Shown: piece by piece, positions 16,212-24,512 of the stretch
How the letters are laid out: every line of letters starts with the position of its first letter
How positions within the stretch are numbered: the stretch's first letter is position 1
Assembly (NCBI GenBank): GCA_023701125.1
Contig: JAMPXO010000034.1
Location: 1-41,135, forward strand
Reading direction: 5' to 3'
Source: Vicinamibacteria bacterium
GTDB lineage: Bacteria; Acidobacteriota; Vicinamibacteria; Fen-336
Length of the DNA stretch: 41,135 bases
Made by a program: the position numbers and the translations under genes
The notes under the pieces: generated by a model
Told to the model about the DNA's origin: nothing
Database searches by the model: none
The model's input: only the letters and a program-made list of their open reading frames with translations

Positions 16212-17558
16212 ATGCGCATCGCCCTCGTCGTCCACGGCTTTCCCCCGGACTCGGTCGCGGGCGTCGAGGTCTGCGCCCTGCGCCACGGGCTCGCGCTGCA
16301 GGAGCTGGGGCACGACGTGAAGATCGTCGCGGCCGCCCGTGACCTGCGCGCCGCCACGGGCACGAGCCGGCGGCGCCGGCACCTCGGCCTCGACGTCGTC
16401 GAGATCGTCAACAACCACGACGCGGGCGGCGGCCTGGACGCGACGTGGTCGCAGCGGGAGGTCGAAGCGGCCGCGCTCGGCGCGTTACGCGCGTTCGCAC
16501 CCGAGGTCGTCCACTTCCACCACCTGCTGGGTTTGTCCGCGGGGCTGCTGCCCGCCGCCCGCGAGCTGGGCGCCGTGACCGCGCTGACCCTGCACGACTA
16601 CTGGTTGTCGTGCGGCCGCGACGGCCTGCGGCAGCGCGCCGACTTCACGGTCTGCGCGGTGGTGGAGCCGGCGATTTGCGCTCGCTGCCTCGCCGACAGC
16701 CCCTACCTCGCGCCACCCGTTCAGCGCGGGCTGCTCGCGACGGCCGCGGGGCTGGGACTGGGCGGCGCCGTGCAGGCCGCCCACCGCCGCTTCCCGCGAC
16801 TCGGCGCCCGTGCGCTCGGGGCCCTGCGCGCGGCGTCGTCTCCGACGGTATCGGCAGCTGATGTCCTGCGCCGTGCGGCGGCGCTGCGTTCGGCCTTCGG
16901 AGCCGCCGACGTCGTCGTCGCCCCGAGTCGTTTCGCCGCGGCCCGGGCCGCCGAATCCGGCCTCGGCCGCGAGATCCACGTCGTCCCCAACGGCGTCACC
17001 GCTCACCCCCCGCGGTCCTTCCCGGTCCGCCCGCGCCGGCACTTCGGCTTCGTCGGCACGCTGGCGCCGCACAAGGGTGCGCACGTGCTGGTGGAGGCTT
17101 TCCGGGGCGTGGCCGAGCCGGGAGCGCGCCTGACGCTGTGGGGGAGCGGGCGCAGCGCGCCGGCCTACGCGGCCGAGCTCGCTCGCGTTGCGGCCGGCGA
17201 TCCCCGCGTGAGCCTGGCCGGGGCGTTCGCCGTCGACGACGGCGAGCGGGCCTACGCATCGATGGACGTGCTGGTCGTGCCGTCCCTGTGGTGGGAGAAC
17301 GCGCCGCTCGTGGTCCAGGAAGCGCTGGCGGCCGGGGTGCCCGTGATCGCCTCCGCGATCGGCGGCGTCCCCGAGTGGGTGCGGGAGCCGTGGGGCCGGC
17401 TGGTCCCGCCCGGAGACGCAGCGGCCCTGCGCGCCGCCCTGGTCGAGGCCGTCTCGGGCCGCAGCTTCGCGGAGCCGCTGCCGCCTGTCGACCTCTGGAC
17501 CCCGACCCGCGCCGCGGCCCACCTGCTGCGGCTCTACGAGGCCGCGGCCGCGACGTAA
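16212..17558 (+). CDS. GT4 glycosyltransferase
   Basis: 448 aa, GT-B fold, retaining glycosyltransferase of the GT4 family. The N-terminal Rossmann half starts MRIALVVHGFPPDSVAGVEV and includes VVHFHHLLGL and LTLHDYWLSCGRDGL, a segment with nearby cysteines (CAVVEPAICARC) that recurs in the other GT4 domains here. The C-terminal half has VVPNGVTAHPP, FGFVGTLAPHKGAHVLVEAF and VVPSLWWENAPLVVQEALA with the E-x7-E type donor site. ATG at 16212 without a good Shine-Dalgarno. It heads a plus-strand series running to 24512, with small gaps or overlaps. It shares most features with the GT4 halves of the two fusion proteins, which suggests duplication within the locus. Confidence 0.87.
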   Translation: MRIALVVHGFPPDSVAGVEVCALRHGLALQELGHDVKIVAAARDLRAATGTSRRRRHLGLDVVEIVNNHDAGGGLDATWSQREVEAAALGALRAFAPEVVHFHHLLGLSAGLLPAARELGAVTALTLHDYWLSCGRDGLRQRADFTVCAVVEPAICARCLADSPYLAPPVQRGLLATAAGLGLGGAVQAAHRRFPRLGARALGALRAASSPTVSAADVLRRAAALRSAFGAADVVVAPSRFAAARAAESGLGREIHVVPNGVTAHPPRSFPVRPRRHFGFVGTLAPHKGAHVLVEAFRGVAEPGARLTLWGSGRSAPAYAAELARVAAGDPRVSLAGAFAVDDGERAYASMDVLVVPSLWWENAPLVVQEALAAGVPVIASAIGGVPEWVREPWGRLVPPGDAAALRAALVEAVSGRSFAEPLPPVDLWTPTRAAAHLLRLYEAAAAT

Positions 17559-17561
17559 ACT
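17556..17561 (+). promoter_or_regulatory. -10 element TAAACT overlapping a stop codon, ahead of the GT2 gene at 17570
   Basis: TAAACT begins with the TAA stop of the GT4 gene and ends 8 nt before the ATG at 17570. An internal promoter giving a leaderless or almost leaderless mRNA is possible; there is no Shine-Dalgarno for this ATG. Confidence 0.4.
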
Positions 17562-17569
17562 GCGTGCAG

Positions 17570-18505
17570 ATGTCCCCTGCAGCCGTCAGCGTCGTCGTGC
17601 CCGTGAAGGATGGCGCGGCGCATCTGCCCGCGCTGCTGGCCGCGCTGCGGGAGCAGCAGGTGACGGGCGGCTTCGAGCTGGTGGCGCTGGACAGCGGCTC
17701 GCGGGACGGCTCGCGGGAGTTGCTGGCGGCACCCCAGGACTTCGCGCTGACGCGGATCGACGTGGGGCCCGCGGAGTTCGACCACGGCGCGACGCGCAAC
17801 CGCGGCGCGCGCGAAGCGCAGGGCGCCTTCCTGGTCTTCCTGTCGCAGGACGCGCTGCCGGTCGGGCCCCGTTTCCTGGAGGCGCTCGTGGAGCCGTTGC
17901 GCCAGGACCCGCGGCTGGCCGGCGTCAGCGCGCGGCAACGCCCACGACCCGATGCGGACGCGATCACCCGCGAGCGGCTGGCGCGAGGTGGCCTCGCCGA
18001 GACGCGCGCGCGCCGGGTGTTCGCCACCGCAGCCGAACTCGACGCGATGCCCGCCCTGGAGCGACTGCGCGCCTGCACGTTCGACAACGTCGCGGCGGCC
18101 GTGCGCCGCGACGTGTGGCTCGCCCATCCGTTCCCGGCCTCGCGCTTCGGCGAGGACGTGGAGTGGGCCGACCGCGTCCTGCGCGCGGGCTTCGGTCTCG
18201 CCGTCGCACCGGCGGCCGAGGTCGTTCACTCCCACGAGCGCAGCGTGAGCGTGCTGTTCCGGCGTCGCTACCTGGAGCACCGCGCGCTGATGCGGGTGTT
18301 CGGCCTGGCCGTCGTGCCGAGCGTGAGCGGCCTGCTGCGGGCGGCCGTCGGCGGCGCCCTCCACGACCTGACGGTCGCCTGGCGCGCGCGTGAACCCGGC
18401 CGCGCGCTGGTCCGCGCGCCGTGGCAGGCGATCGCCGAAGCCTGCGGCGAGTACCGCGGCGCGCGCGACGAGCGCCGGGGCCGGCCGTACCCGCGCTGGG
18501 CATGA
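17570..18505 (+). CDS. GT2 rhamnosyltransferase-like glycosyltransferase
   Basis: 311 aa, inverting GT2 enzyme. AVSVVVPVKDGAAHLPALL, LVALDSGSRDGS, the FDHGATRNRGA motif characteristic of rhamnosyltransferases, FLVFLSQDALPV (metal site), RFGEDVEWADRVLRAG, and the C-terminal HSHERSVSVLFRRRYLEHR helix region. It closely parallels the GT2 half of the fusion at 13832, including FDHG and FGED. ATG at 17570 is 11 nt after the GT4 stop; the frame is open upstream but overlaps that gene. Its stop overlaps the ATG of the next gene (ATGA), so translation is coupled. Rhamnose as donor is suggested by the motif family only. Confidence 0.85.
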   Translation: MSPAAVSVVVPVKDGAAHLPALLAALREQQVTGGFELVALDSGSRDGSRELLAAPQDFALTRIDVGPAEFDHGATRNRGAREAQGAFLVFLSQDALPVGPRFLEALVEPLRQDPRLAGVSARQRPRPDADAITRERLARGGLAETRARRVFATAAELDAMPALERLRACTFDNVAAAVRRDVWLAHPFPASRFGEDVEWADRVLRAGFGLAVAPAAEVVHSHERSVSVLFRRRYLEHRALMRVFGLAVVPSVSGLLRAAVGGALHDLTVAWRAREPGRALVRAPWQAIAEACGEYRGARDERRGRPYPRWA

Positions 18506-20652
18506 GGCTGCTGCTCGTCCACCAGGGCTGGCCGGACGCGACGCCGGGCGGCTCCGAGTTGCACGTGGCAGAGCTCGCCGTGGGCCTCGCGGCACGCGGC
18601 CACGAGGTCGCGGTGCTGGCCCGCGAAGGGGACCCGACGCTGCCGGACGGCGCATTGTGCGAGGCCGCGGCGAGCCCCGGCGTGCGCCTGTGGAGGTTGA
18701 ACAACACGGGCCGCCACGCGCGCGACCTGGGCACCTTCGACCTGGTGGCGAGCCACGCGCTGCGTCAGGTGATCGCGACCTGGCGCCCTGACCTCGTCCA
18801 CGCCCATCACGTCGCGGGCTTCGGCTCGGCGGCGCTGCAGTCCGTGCGCGCGGGCGGGTGTCCACTCGTGCTCACGCTGCACGACCACTGGCCGTCGTGC
18901 CTGCTCGGCCAGTTGATCGATCGCGACCTGCGCCCCTGTCCGGGGCCCGCGCCGGCGCGATGCGCCACCTGCCTCGTCGAGTCGCGGGTGCGGGGGGCCG
19001 TGCGCGTGATCGCGCCGGCCGCGATGGCTGCGGTGCCGGCACTGCGGCGCCCGTTCGAGCGCCGGCAGGCGGCGATCGGTGACCTGCTGCGGGCGGCCGA
19101 CGGGCTGATCGCGCCCTCGGAGTACTTCGCCCGGCGGCTGGTGGCACTCGGCTGGCCACAGCCGCGGGTCGTGGCCCCGGGGCTGCCGCTGCGGACCCCG
19201 GTGCCGCGGGTTCCACGCGATCCCGCCGCGCCGTTGCGGATCGGGTTCGTCGGCTCGCTGATTCCCTCCAAGGGCGTGCACGTGCTCGTCGACGCCGTAG
19301 CCGGGTTGGGGCCCGCCTACGCGCTGGAGCTGCACGGGCCCGCGCCGCTCTACCACGGCGATGCCGACTACGCGGCACGGTTGCGCGAAGGGCTCGGTGC
19401 CCGCGCGGCGGCCCTGCGCGGGCCGTTCCCCGCGGCCGAGCTGGCGAGCCGGCTCGCGGCGCTCGACGTGCTCGTCGTGCCTTCGCTGTGGGAGGAGAAC
19501 GCGCCGCGGGTCGTCGACGAGGCGTTCGTCGGCGGCGTGGTGCCGGTGGTCAGCGGCCACGGGCGACTGGCCGAGGCGGTGCGGGACGGGATCGACGGTC
19601 TCCACTTCACGGCAGGTGACGCGGGGGCGCTGCGAGCGGCGCTCCTCCGCCTGCGCGAGGAGCCCGACCTGCTGCCCCGGCTGGCCGCAGCAGCCCCACG
19701 TCCGCCGACTCTGGACGCCATGCTCGACGGCCACGAGAGCGTCTACCGCGACGCGGCCGAGCGCTTCCGGTCGGGGATCGGACGGGTGGGCGTCGTCGTG
19801 CTGGACCGCGGGGCCCCGGAGCGGACGGCGCGGACCGCGGCCTCGGCGCTGGACGCCGGCGTCGGGCCGCAGGTGCTCGTGGTGCACAACGGCCCGGGCC
19901 TCGAGGGTCCGCTGCCCGAGGGCGTGGCGCGCCTGCGCCTGCCGGCCAATGGCGGTTACGCGGCCGGCATGAACGCCGGGATCGTGGCGCTCCGTGAAGG
20001 CGGTTGCGACCGCGTGCTGCTGCTCAACAACGACGCGCGGCTGGAGCGGGGCGCGTTGAGGGCGCTGGCCGAGGCGGTGGGCGTGGCAGGCGTCGCTGCC
20101 GCCTCCCCGGTGGTGTTCCGCGCGGGCGACGGCCGTGTCGAGTCGGCGGGCCTGTCGCTCGGTCCCGCTCTGCTGCGCCCGCGCCTGCGCGGCCACGGCG
20201 CTCGCGTCGCGCCCGCCGCGGGCGGCGAGGTCGAGGCGCTGTCGGGCGTTGCGTTGATGTTGTCGCTGCCCGCTCTGGCGCAGGTCGGGCCGCTGCGCGA
20301 GGACTACTTCCACGGCTTCGAGGACGTCGACCTCTCGCTGCGGCTGCGACGGGCCGGCCTGCGGCTTCTCGTGGTGGCGGCGGCCCGCTGCCACCACGAG
20401 GGGGCGGCGACGCTGGGGACGGCGTCGCCGTTGCGGATCTACTATGCAGCGCGCAACCACGTGCGGGCGGCCGAGGTGCTGTGGCCACAGACCGCGCCCT
20501 GGCACAGCCTGCGCCGGGCAGCGCTGCTGGGGCTGGCGATGGCCCATGCGGTGGTGCAGCGGGACGTCGCCCGCGGCGCGGCGCTGGCGGCGGCCGTGCG
20601 GGGCGCTCGCGACGGCTGGAGGGGAGTGACGGGAGAAGCGTGCGGACCCTGA
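18502..20652 (+). CDS. GT4-GT2 bifunctional glycosyltransferase
   Basis: 716 aa, two catalytic domains in the order GT4 then GT2, the reverse of the protein at 13832. GT4 (about 1-410): LLLVHQGWPDATPGGSELH, LVHAHHVAGFG, LTLHDHWPSCLLGQL with a cysteine cluster (CPGPAPARCATC), IGFVGSLIPSKGVHVLVDA, VVPSLWEENAPRVVDEAFV. GT2 (about 430-716): VGVVVLDRGAPERTART, PANGGYAAGMNAGI, VLLLNNDARLERGA (metal site), SGVALMLSL, and FHGFEDVDLSLRLRRAG. ATG at 18502 overlaps the upstream stop (ATGA). The 3' end overlaps the next gene by 13 nt. An in-frame upstream start at 18421 would overlap the previous gene and is less likely. Confidence 0.86.
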   Translation: MRLLLVHQGWPDATPGGSELHVAELAVGLAARGHEVAVLAREGDPTLPDGALCEAAASPGVRLWRLNNTGRHARDLGTFDLVASHALRQVIATWRPDLVHAHHVAGFGSAALQSVRAGGCPLVLTLHDHWPSCLLGQLIDRDLRPCPGPAPARCATCLVESRVRGAVRVIAPAAMAAVPALRRPFERRQAAIGDLLRAADGLIAPSEYFARRLVALGWPQPRVVAPGLPLRTPVPRVPRDPAAPLRIGFVGSLIPSKGVHVLVDAVAGLGPAYALELHGPAPLYHGDADYAARLREGLGARAAALRGPFPAAELASRLAALDVLVVPSLWEENAPRVVDEAFVGGVVPVVSGHGRLAEAVRDGIDGLHFTAGDAGALRAALLRLREEPDLLPRLAAAAPRPPTLDAMLDGHESVYRDAAERFRSGIGRVGVVVLDRGAPERTARTAASALDAGVGPQVLVVHNGPGLEGPLPEGVARLRLPANGGYAAGMNAGIVALREGGCDRVLLLNNDARLERGALRALAEAVGVAGVAAASPVVFRAGDGRVESAGLSLGPALLRPRLRGHGARVAPAAGGEVEALSGVALMLSLPALAQVGPLREDYFHGFEDVDLSLRLRRAGLRLLVVAAARCHHEGAATLGTASPLRIYYAARNHVRAAEVLWPQTAPWHSLRRAALLGLAMAHAVVQRDVARGAALAAAVRGARDGWRGVTGEACGP

Positions 20653-21347
20653 TCGTGATCCCGTGTCGGGACGAGGCGCGCAACCTGCCGGACGTGGTGG
20701 GGGAGTTGCGGTCCGTGCGGCCAGAGGACGACATCGCCGTCGTCGACGACGCCTCGCGCGATGGCAGCGCGGAGGTGGCCGCGCGCCTCGGCTGCGACGT
20801 CGTGCGGCTGCCGCTGCACCTCGGCTACGGCGCGGCGGTGCAGGCCGGGATCAAGCTCGGGCAGCGAGGGGGGTACGACGTGGTCGTCACCTTCGACGGC
20901 GACGGCCAGCACGACCCGGCCGACGTGGCGCCGCTGGTGGCCGCCGTCGCCGGCGGCGCGGACCTCGCCCTCGGCTCGCGTTTCCAGGCCCCGGGCGCGT
21001 ACCAGGGCGGCCCGCTGCGGATCGCCGGCCGGCGGCTCTTCGCGGCCCTGTGCGGGGCGCTGACGGGCCTCGCCCTCGACGATCCGACCTCGGGCCTGAA
21101 GGCGCTCGGGCCCCGGGCCCAGGCGCTGTTCGCCTCCAGTCGTTTTCCCGACCGCTTCCCCGACGCCGACGCCCTCGTCGTCGCCCATCGCGCCGGGCTG
21201 CTGCTGACCCAGCGCCCGGCCCGCATGCGCGCCTCGCGCAACGTCCACTCCATGCACGACGGCCTGCGTCCGTTCGCCTACGCCGCCAACATGGTGCTCT
21301 CGCTGCTGGTGGCGGCGCTCGGCCGCGCCCGCGACCTGCGCGAGTAG
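20640..21347 (+). CDS. DPM1-like GT2 polyprenyl-phosphate sugar synthase
   Basis: 235 aa, dolichyl-phosphate-mannose-synthase-like GT2 that would transfer a sugar from a nucleotide donor to polyprenyl phosphate at the cytoplasmic membrane face. LIVIPCRDEARNLPDVV, IAVVDDASRDGSAEVA, HLGYGAAVQAGI, VVTFDGDGQHDP (DxD with the QH typical of this family), ALGSRFQ and DPTSGLKALG are all present. There is no C-terminal pair of TM helices. The GTG at 20640 has GGGAGA about 5 nt upstream and lies 13 nt inside the previous gene. The adjacent DUF2304 gene is a frequent partner of such enzymes, and the GT39-like enzyme at 9084 is a plausible user of the product. Confidence 0.87.
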   Translation: MRTLIVIPCRDEARNLPDVVGELRSVRPEDDIAVVDDASRDGSAEVAARLGCDVVRLPLHLGYGAAVQAGIKLGQRGGYDVVVTFDGDGQHDPADVAPLVAAVAGGADLALGSRFQAPGAYQGGPLRIAGRRLFAALCGALTGLALDDPTSGLKALGPRAQALFASSRFPDRFPDADALVVAHRAGLLLTQRPARMRASRNVHSMHDGLRPFAYAANMVLSLLVAALGRARDLRE

Positions 21348-21361
21348 CGGGAGAATCGGCC

Positions 21362-21766
21362 ATGCCGCTGCGCCAGCAGGTCGTGTTCCTGGCCCTGACC
21401 GGGCTGTTGCTGCTCGTGATCCTGGAACTCGTGCGGCGCCGACGGCTGCGCGTCGAGTACTCCTGGGTCTGGCTCGCCTCCGGCGCCAGCATCGTGCTGC
21501 TGATCCTGCGCTACGACCTGTTGCTCGCCCTGACGGAGACGGTCGGCGCCGTGGTGCCGACGTCGACCCTGTTCTTCCTCTGCATCCTGTTCCTGGCGGC
21601 GTTGTGTCTCGACTTCTCGGTGCGGCTGACGACGCTGACCCGGCAGGTCAAGGACCTGGCCCAGGAACTGGCGCTGCTGCGCCACTCGCGTGGCGAGCCA
21701 GCCCCGCCGACGGCGTTGCGAGCAGGTGAGCGGGAACACGAGCGCGGGGACGACCGCTTCCGGTAA
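21362..21766 (+). CDS. DUF2304 membrane protein
   Basis: 134 aa. Three hydrophobic segments (about 7-24, 33-53 and 64-85: VVFLALTGLLLLVILELV, VWLASGASIVLLILRYDLLL, TSTLFFLCILFLAALCLDFSV) are followed by a helix (RLTTLTRQVKDLAQELALL) and a charged tail. The RRRRLRVEYSWVWL stretch between the first two segments and the overall size are typical of DUF2304, whose genes commonly follow polyprenyl-phosphate glycosyltransferases. A role in anchoring that enzyme or moving the lipid-linked sugar is often suggested but unproven. The ATG is 14 nt after the GT2 stop with GGGAGAA a few nt upstream. The stop overlaps TAAACT. Confidence 0.82.
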   Translation: MPLRQQVVFLALTGLLLLVILELVRRRRLRVEYSWVWLASGASIVLLILRYDLLLALTETVGAVVPTSTLFFLCILFLAALCLDFSVRLTTLTRQVKDLAQELALLRHSRGEPAPPTALRAGEREHERGDDRFR

Positions 21767-21831
21767 ACTCCCGTCTTCGGAGAAGCACGGCCGGTGGCCG
21801 GCCCGGGGCCAGGGAAGCCAGGAAGGGGCTG
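21767..21831 (+). promoter_or_regulatory. Leader of the 110-aa gene, with TAAACT and a strong Shine-Dalgarno
   Basis: TAAACT at 21764-21769, overlapping the DUF2304 stop, could be a -10 giving a leader of about 55 nt. CTTC/GAAG can pair in the leader, and GCCAGGAAGGGG just before the ATG at 21832 is one of the best ribosome-binding sites in the window. No -35 is clear. Confidence 0.35.
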
Positions 21832-22164
21832 ATGAGCGAAGTCCGCACCGTGGCGCTGAACCTCACGAGCCGTGAGCTGGTGTTCCTGCAGAAGGTGACG
21901 CGGCAGGAGTACCACTTCATCACGGACGAGGAGCAGAGCGCACGGCTCAAGCTCAAGGACAAGCTGATCGAGTCCGCCTACGACCAGGGCGAGAGCCGGG
22001 TGCTGCTGAGCCTGACTCGCGACGAGCTGCTGTTCCTGATCAAGGTGGCGCGCGAGAACTACTCCTTCATCGTCCGCACCGAGAAGGAGGCGCGGCTGGC
22101 GCTGGCGGCCAAGCTGCACAAGACGGCCGAGGCGGTGTTCGGCGTCGGCCAGCGCGAGGAGTAG
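21832..22164 (+). CDS. Unrecognised 110-aa protein of two tandem 42-residue repeats
   Basis: I do not recognise a family. Residues 9-50 and 59-100 align without gaps at an offset of exactly 50 residues, with 21 of 42 identical. The shared pattern is L-x-L-T-x-x-EL-x-FL-x-KV-x-R-x-x-Y-x-FI-x-x-x-E-x-x-ARL-x-L-x-x-KL. It is soluble and predicted helical, without cysteines or a signal peptide. The pattern of conserved hydrophobics with KV-x-R-x-x-Y suggests a two-lobed helical fold or an intramolecular dimer. It has its own good Shine-Dalgarno and possibly its own promoter, so it is not simply an end of the glycan operon. It lies 30 nt before selB on the same strand. Codon use looks like that of its neighbours. 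Confidence 0.75.
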   Translation: MSEVRTVALNLTSRELVFLQKVTRQEYHFITDEEQSARLKLKDKLIESAYDQGESRVLLSLTRDELLFLIKVARENYSFIVRTEKEARLALAAKLHKTAEAVFGVGQREE

Positions 22165-22194
22165 CGGCCGCCACCGACCGCATTGCCGCCGACC

Positions 22195-24072
22195 GTGGTT
22201 TCGCGCGCCCTCATCGTCGGCACCGCCGGCCACATCGACCACGGCAAGAGCACGCTCGTCCGCGCGCTGACCGGGATCGACCCCGACCGCCTCAAGGAGG
22301 AGAAGGAGCGCGGGATCACGATCGACCTCGGCTTCGCGCACTGCGCGCTGCCCTCGGGCCAGGTCGCCTCCTTCGTCGACGTGCCTGGCCACGAGCGTTT
22401 CGTGCGCCACATGCTGGCGGGCGCCCACGGCATCGACGCGGTGATGCTCGTGGTGGCGGCGGACGAGTCGGTGATGCCGCAGACCCGCGAGCACTTCGAG
22501 ATCTGCCGGCTGCTCGGCGTCGAGCAGGGGCTGGTCGCGCTGACCCGCTGCGATCTCGCGGACGACGAGCTTCAGGAACTGGCCGAGGCCGAGGTGCGCG
22601 ACCTGGTGCGCGGCTCGTTCCTCGACGGGGCGCCGCTGCTGCGGGTCTCCGCCCGCACGGGCGCGGGGCTCGACGACCTGCGCCGCGCGCTCGACGTGCT
22701 GGCCGCGCGGCCCCGCCCGCGGCCCGAGGACGCGCTGTTGCGGTTGCCGATCGACCGCGTCTTCACGCTGCACGGCTTCGGCACCGTGGTCACCGGCACG
22801 CTGGTCGCGGGCCGGCTGGCGCTGGGCGACGAGGTCGAGGTGCTGCCCAGTGGACGCCGCGCGCGGGTGCGCGGGCTGCAGGTCCACGGCCGCTCGCAGG
22901 ACGAGGTCGGGGCCGGCAACCGGGCCGCCGTCAACCTGGCGGGGCTGGACGTGGCCGACCTCGCCCGCGGCGAGGTCGTCTGCCACCCGGGGCAACTGCG
23001 CGCGACGTCGATCCTCGACGTACGGCTCGACCTGCTGCCGGGCGCGCGCGAGCTGACCGATCGCACCCGGGTCCGGGTCCACGCCGCCAGCGCCGAGGTG
23101 CTGGCGCGCGTCCGCCTGCCCGGCGGCCCGCTGGCCCCGGGCCAGGGCATCGATGCGCAACTGCGGCTGGAGGCGCCGGTGCTGGCGGTGCGCGGAGACC
23201 GGCTCGTGGTGCGCTCCTATTCGCCGGCCGAGACGATCGGCGGCGCTCGCGTGCTGGACCCGGCGCCCGCCCGCCGCCGTCCCGGCTCGGCGCCGCCCGC
23301 GGGGGCCGAGGCCGCGGCCGTGATCGCGGCGCTGGTGGGGGCCGGCGCGCGCGCGGGGGTCGACCTGCGAGACCTGGCGGCCCGCCTCGGGCTCGCCCCG
23401 GAGGTGCTGCGACCGCGGCTCGCTGCGGCGGCGGTCGAGCTGGTGCCGGGCGAGAGCGGTGCCGAGACCGCGATCGCCCGCGCGGCACTCGCGGAACTCG
23501 CCACGGCCGCGGAGGCGGTGCTGCGCCGCTTCCACGCCGAGCAGCCGCTGCGAGCGGCGATGCCGCGCGAAGAACTGAGGGCGCGCGCGTTCGCGCGGGC
23601 GGCGGGCGGGGCCTTCGGCGTGGTGACGGACGACCTGCTGCGCCGCGGCGTCGTGCGCGCGGAGGCGGACGGGTTCGCGCTCGCGAGCCACGCCGTGCGC
23701 CTGGGCGGTGAAGACGCGGCGGTCGCGGAGGCGCTGCGGAGCCGGTCCGGGGCCGCGGGCGTCGAGGGGTTCGAACCGGCCCAGGCGGGTGCGGGCCTCG
23801 GCCGTGACCCGCGGGTCGTCGAGCGGGTGTTGCGGGTGCTGGTGCAGGAGGGCGCTCTGGTGCGCGTGGGGGAGCGCCTGGTCGACGTCGCCGCGCTGAC
23901 CGGGCTGGCCGCGGGGCTGCGCGCGCGGGTGGCTCCCGGCGCCCGGGTGGACGTGGCGGAACTCAAGGCGATGACCGGCCTCTCGCGCAAGTTCGTGATC
24001 CCGCTGCTCGAGTGGCTGGACCGGGCGCGGGTCACTCGCCGCGCCGGGGCCGACCGCTACTTGATCGGGTGA
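22195..24072 (+). CDS. selB: Selenocysteine-specific elongation factor SelB
   Basis: GTPase that delivers Sec-tRNA(Sec) to UGA codons marked by a SECIS element. 625 aa from GTG at 22195; TTG at 22183 is an alternative start. GTP-binding motifs: [14 protein letters not shown] (G1), [10 protein letters not shown] (G2), [13 protein letters not shown] (G3, DxxG), and ALTRCDL at the G4 position, where TKxD or NKxD is usual. Domain II has [16 protein letters not shown], diagnostic of SelB over EF-Tu. The C-terminal third consists of winged-helix domains, ending [15 protein letters not shown] and [12 protein letters not shown], which bind the SECIS RNA. selA, selC and selD are not in the window, and I saw no selenoprotein gene here. 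The following PilZ gene starts at or just after the stop. Confidence 0.93.
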   Translation: MVSRALIVGTAGHIDHGKSTLVRALTGIDPDRLKEEKERGITIDLGFAHCALPSGQVASFVDVPGHERFVRHMLAGAHGIDAVMLVVAADESVMPQTREHFEICRLLGVEQGLVALTRCDLADDELQELAEAEVRDLVRGSFLDGAPLLRVSARTGAGLDDLRRALDVLAARPRPRPEDALLRLPIDRVFTLHGFGTVVTGTLVAGRLALGDEVEVLPSGRRARVRGLQVHGRSQDEVGAGNRAAVNLAGLDVADLARGEVVCHPGQLRATSILDVRLDLLPGARELTDRTRVRVHAASAEVLARVRLPGGPLAPGQGIDAQLRLEAPVLAVRGDRLVVRSYSPAETIGGARVLDPAPARRRPGSAPPAGAEAAAVIAALVGAGARAGVDLRDLAARLGLAPEVLRPRLAAAAVELVPGESGAETAIARAALAELATAAEAVLRRFHAEQPLRAAMPREELRARAFARAAGGAFGVVTDDLLRRGVVRAEADGFALASHAVRLGGEDAAVAEALRSRSGAAGVEGFEPAQAGAGLGRDPRVVERVLRVLVQEGALVRVGERLVDVAALTGLAAGLRARVAPGARVDVAELKAMTGLSRKFVIPLLEWLDRARVTRRAGADRYLIG

Positions 24073-24074
24073 GC

Positions 24075-24080
24075 TACACT
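24075..24080 (+). promoter_or_regulatory. -10 element TACACT of the PilZ gene, leaderless-type
   Basis: TACACT lies just after the selB stop and ends 6 nt before the GTG at 24087. Same spacing as TACAAT at 5693. No Shine-Dalgarno is present. Confidence 0.45.
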
Positions 24081-24086
24081 CCCGCC

Positions 24087-24512
24087 GTGACGGATCGGCC
24101 CGAAGACTACACGGTCGGCATCCCGCGCCCGCCCTCGAACGTGCAGGGCGCGCCGCGCGGCCTCGTGCGCGTGCCGTTCGTGCGTCGCTGCAAGCTCACC
24201 TTCAAGGACGAGAGCAGCCGCGAGGCTTTCCTCGTCAACCTGAACGTGCTCGGGGCCTACATCGTCGACGAGACGCTGCCGACGCCCGGCGAACCGATGA
24301 GCTGCCGCTTCGGGCTGCCCGACAGCGAGCGGGTGCTGACGCTCTCGGGCGTGGTGGCCTGGGTCAACGCCCATCAGCAGCACCCGATCCACGGCCTGCC
24401 GCGCGGCTTCGGCCTGCGTTTCCAGAACATCCCGACCGACGACCTCAAGCTGCTCGAGGACGTGGTCGAGGACCAGGTCGCCCGCCGCGCCGGCCTCCCC
24501 GGCGGGGTTTAA
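24087..24512 (+). CDS. PilZ-domain protein
   Basis: 141 aa, single PilZ-type domain, predicted cyclic-di-GMP receptor or degenerate relative. The RGLVR stretch (24-28) supplies an RxxxR motif, and the second motif appears as NLNVLG (51-56), where the family consensus [DN]xSxxG would have Ser at the third position; here it is Asn. VLTLSGVVAWVN and GFGLRFQNI are the later beta strands common to the family. The start is uncertain: GTG at 24087 follows TACACT by 6 nt, while GTG at 24069 overlaps the selB stop (GTGA) and would add six residues. PilZ proteins regulate motility, exopolysaccharide or development; being close to the glycan locus makes polysaccharide control plausible but unproven. Confidence 0.8.
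   Translation: MTDRPEDYTVGIPRPPSNVQGAPRGLVRVPFVRRCKLTFKDESSREAFLVNLNVLGAYIVDETLPTPGEPMSCRFGLPDSERVLTLSGVVAWVNAHQQHPIHGLPRGFGLRFQNIPTDDLKLLEDVVEDQVARRAGLPGGV

Noticed and set aside
22183-22194. TTG start for selB
   Set aside because: Possible, but GTG at 22195 is the commoner codon and gives the usual short N-terminus before the G1 motif.
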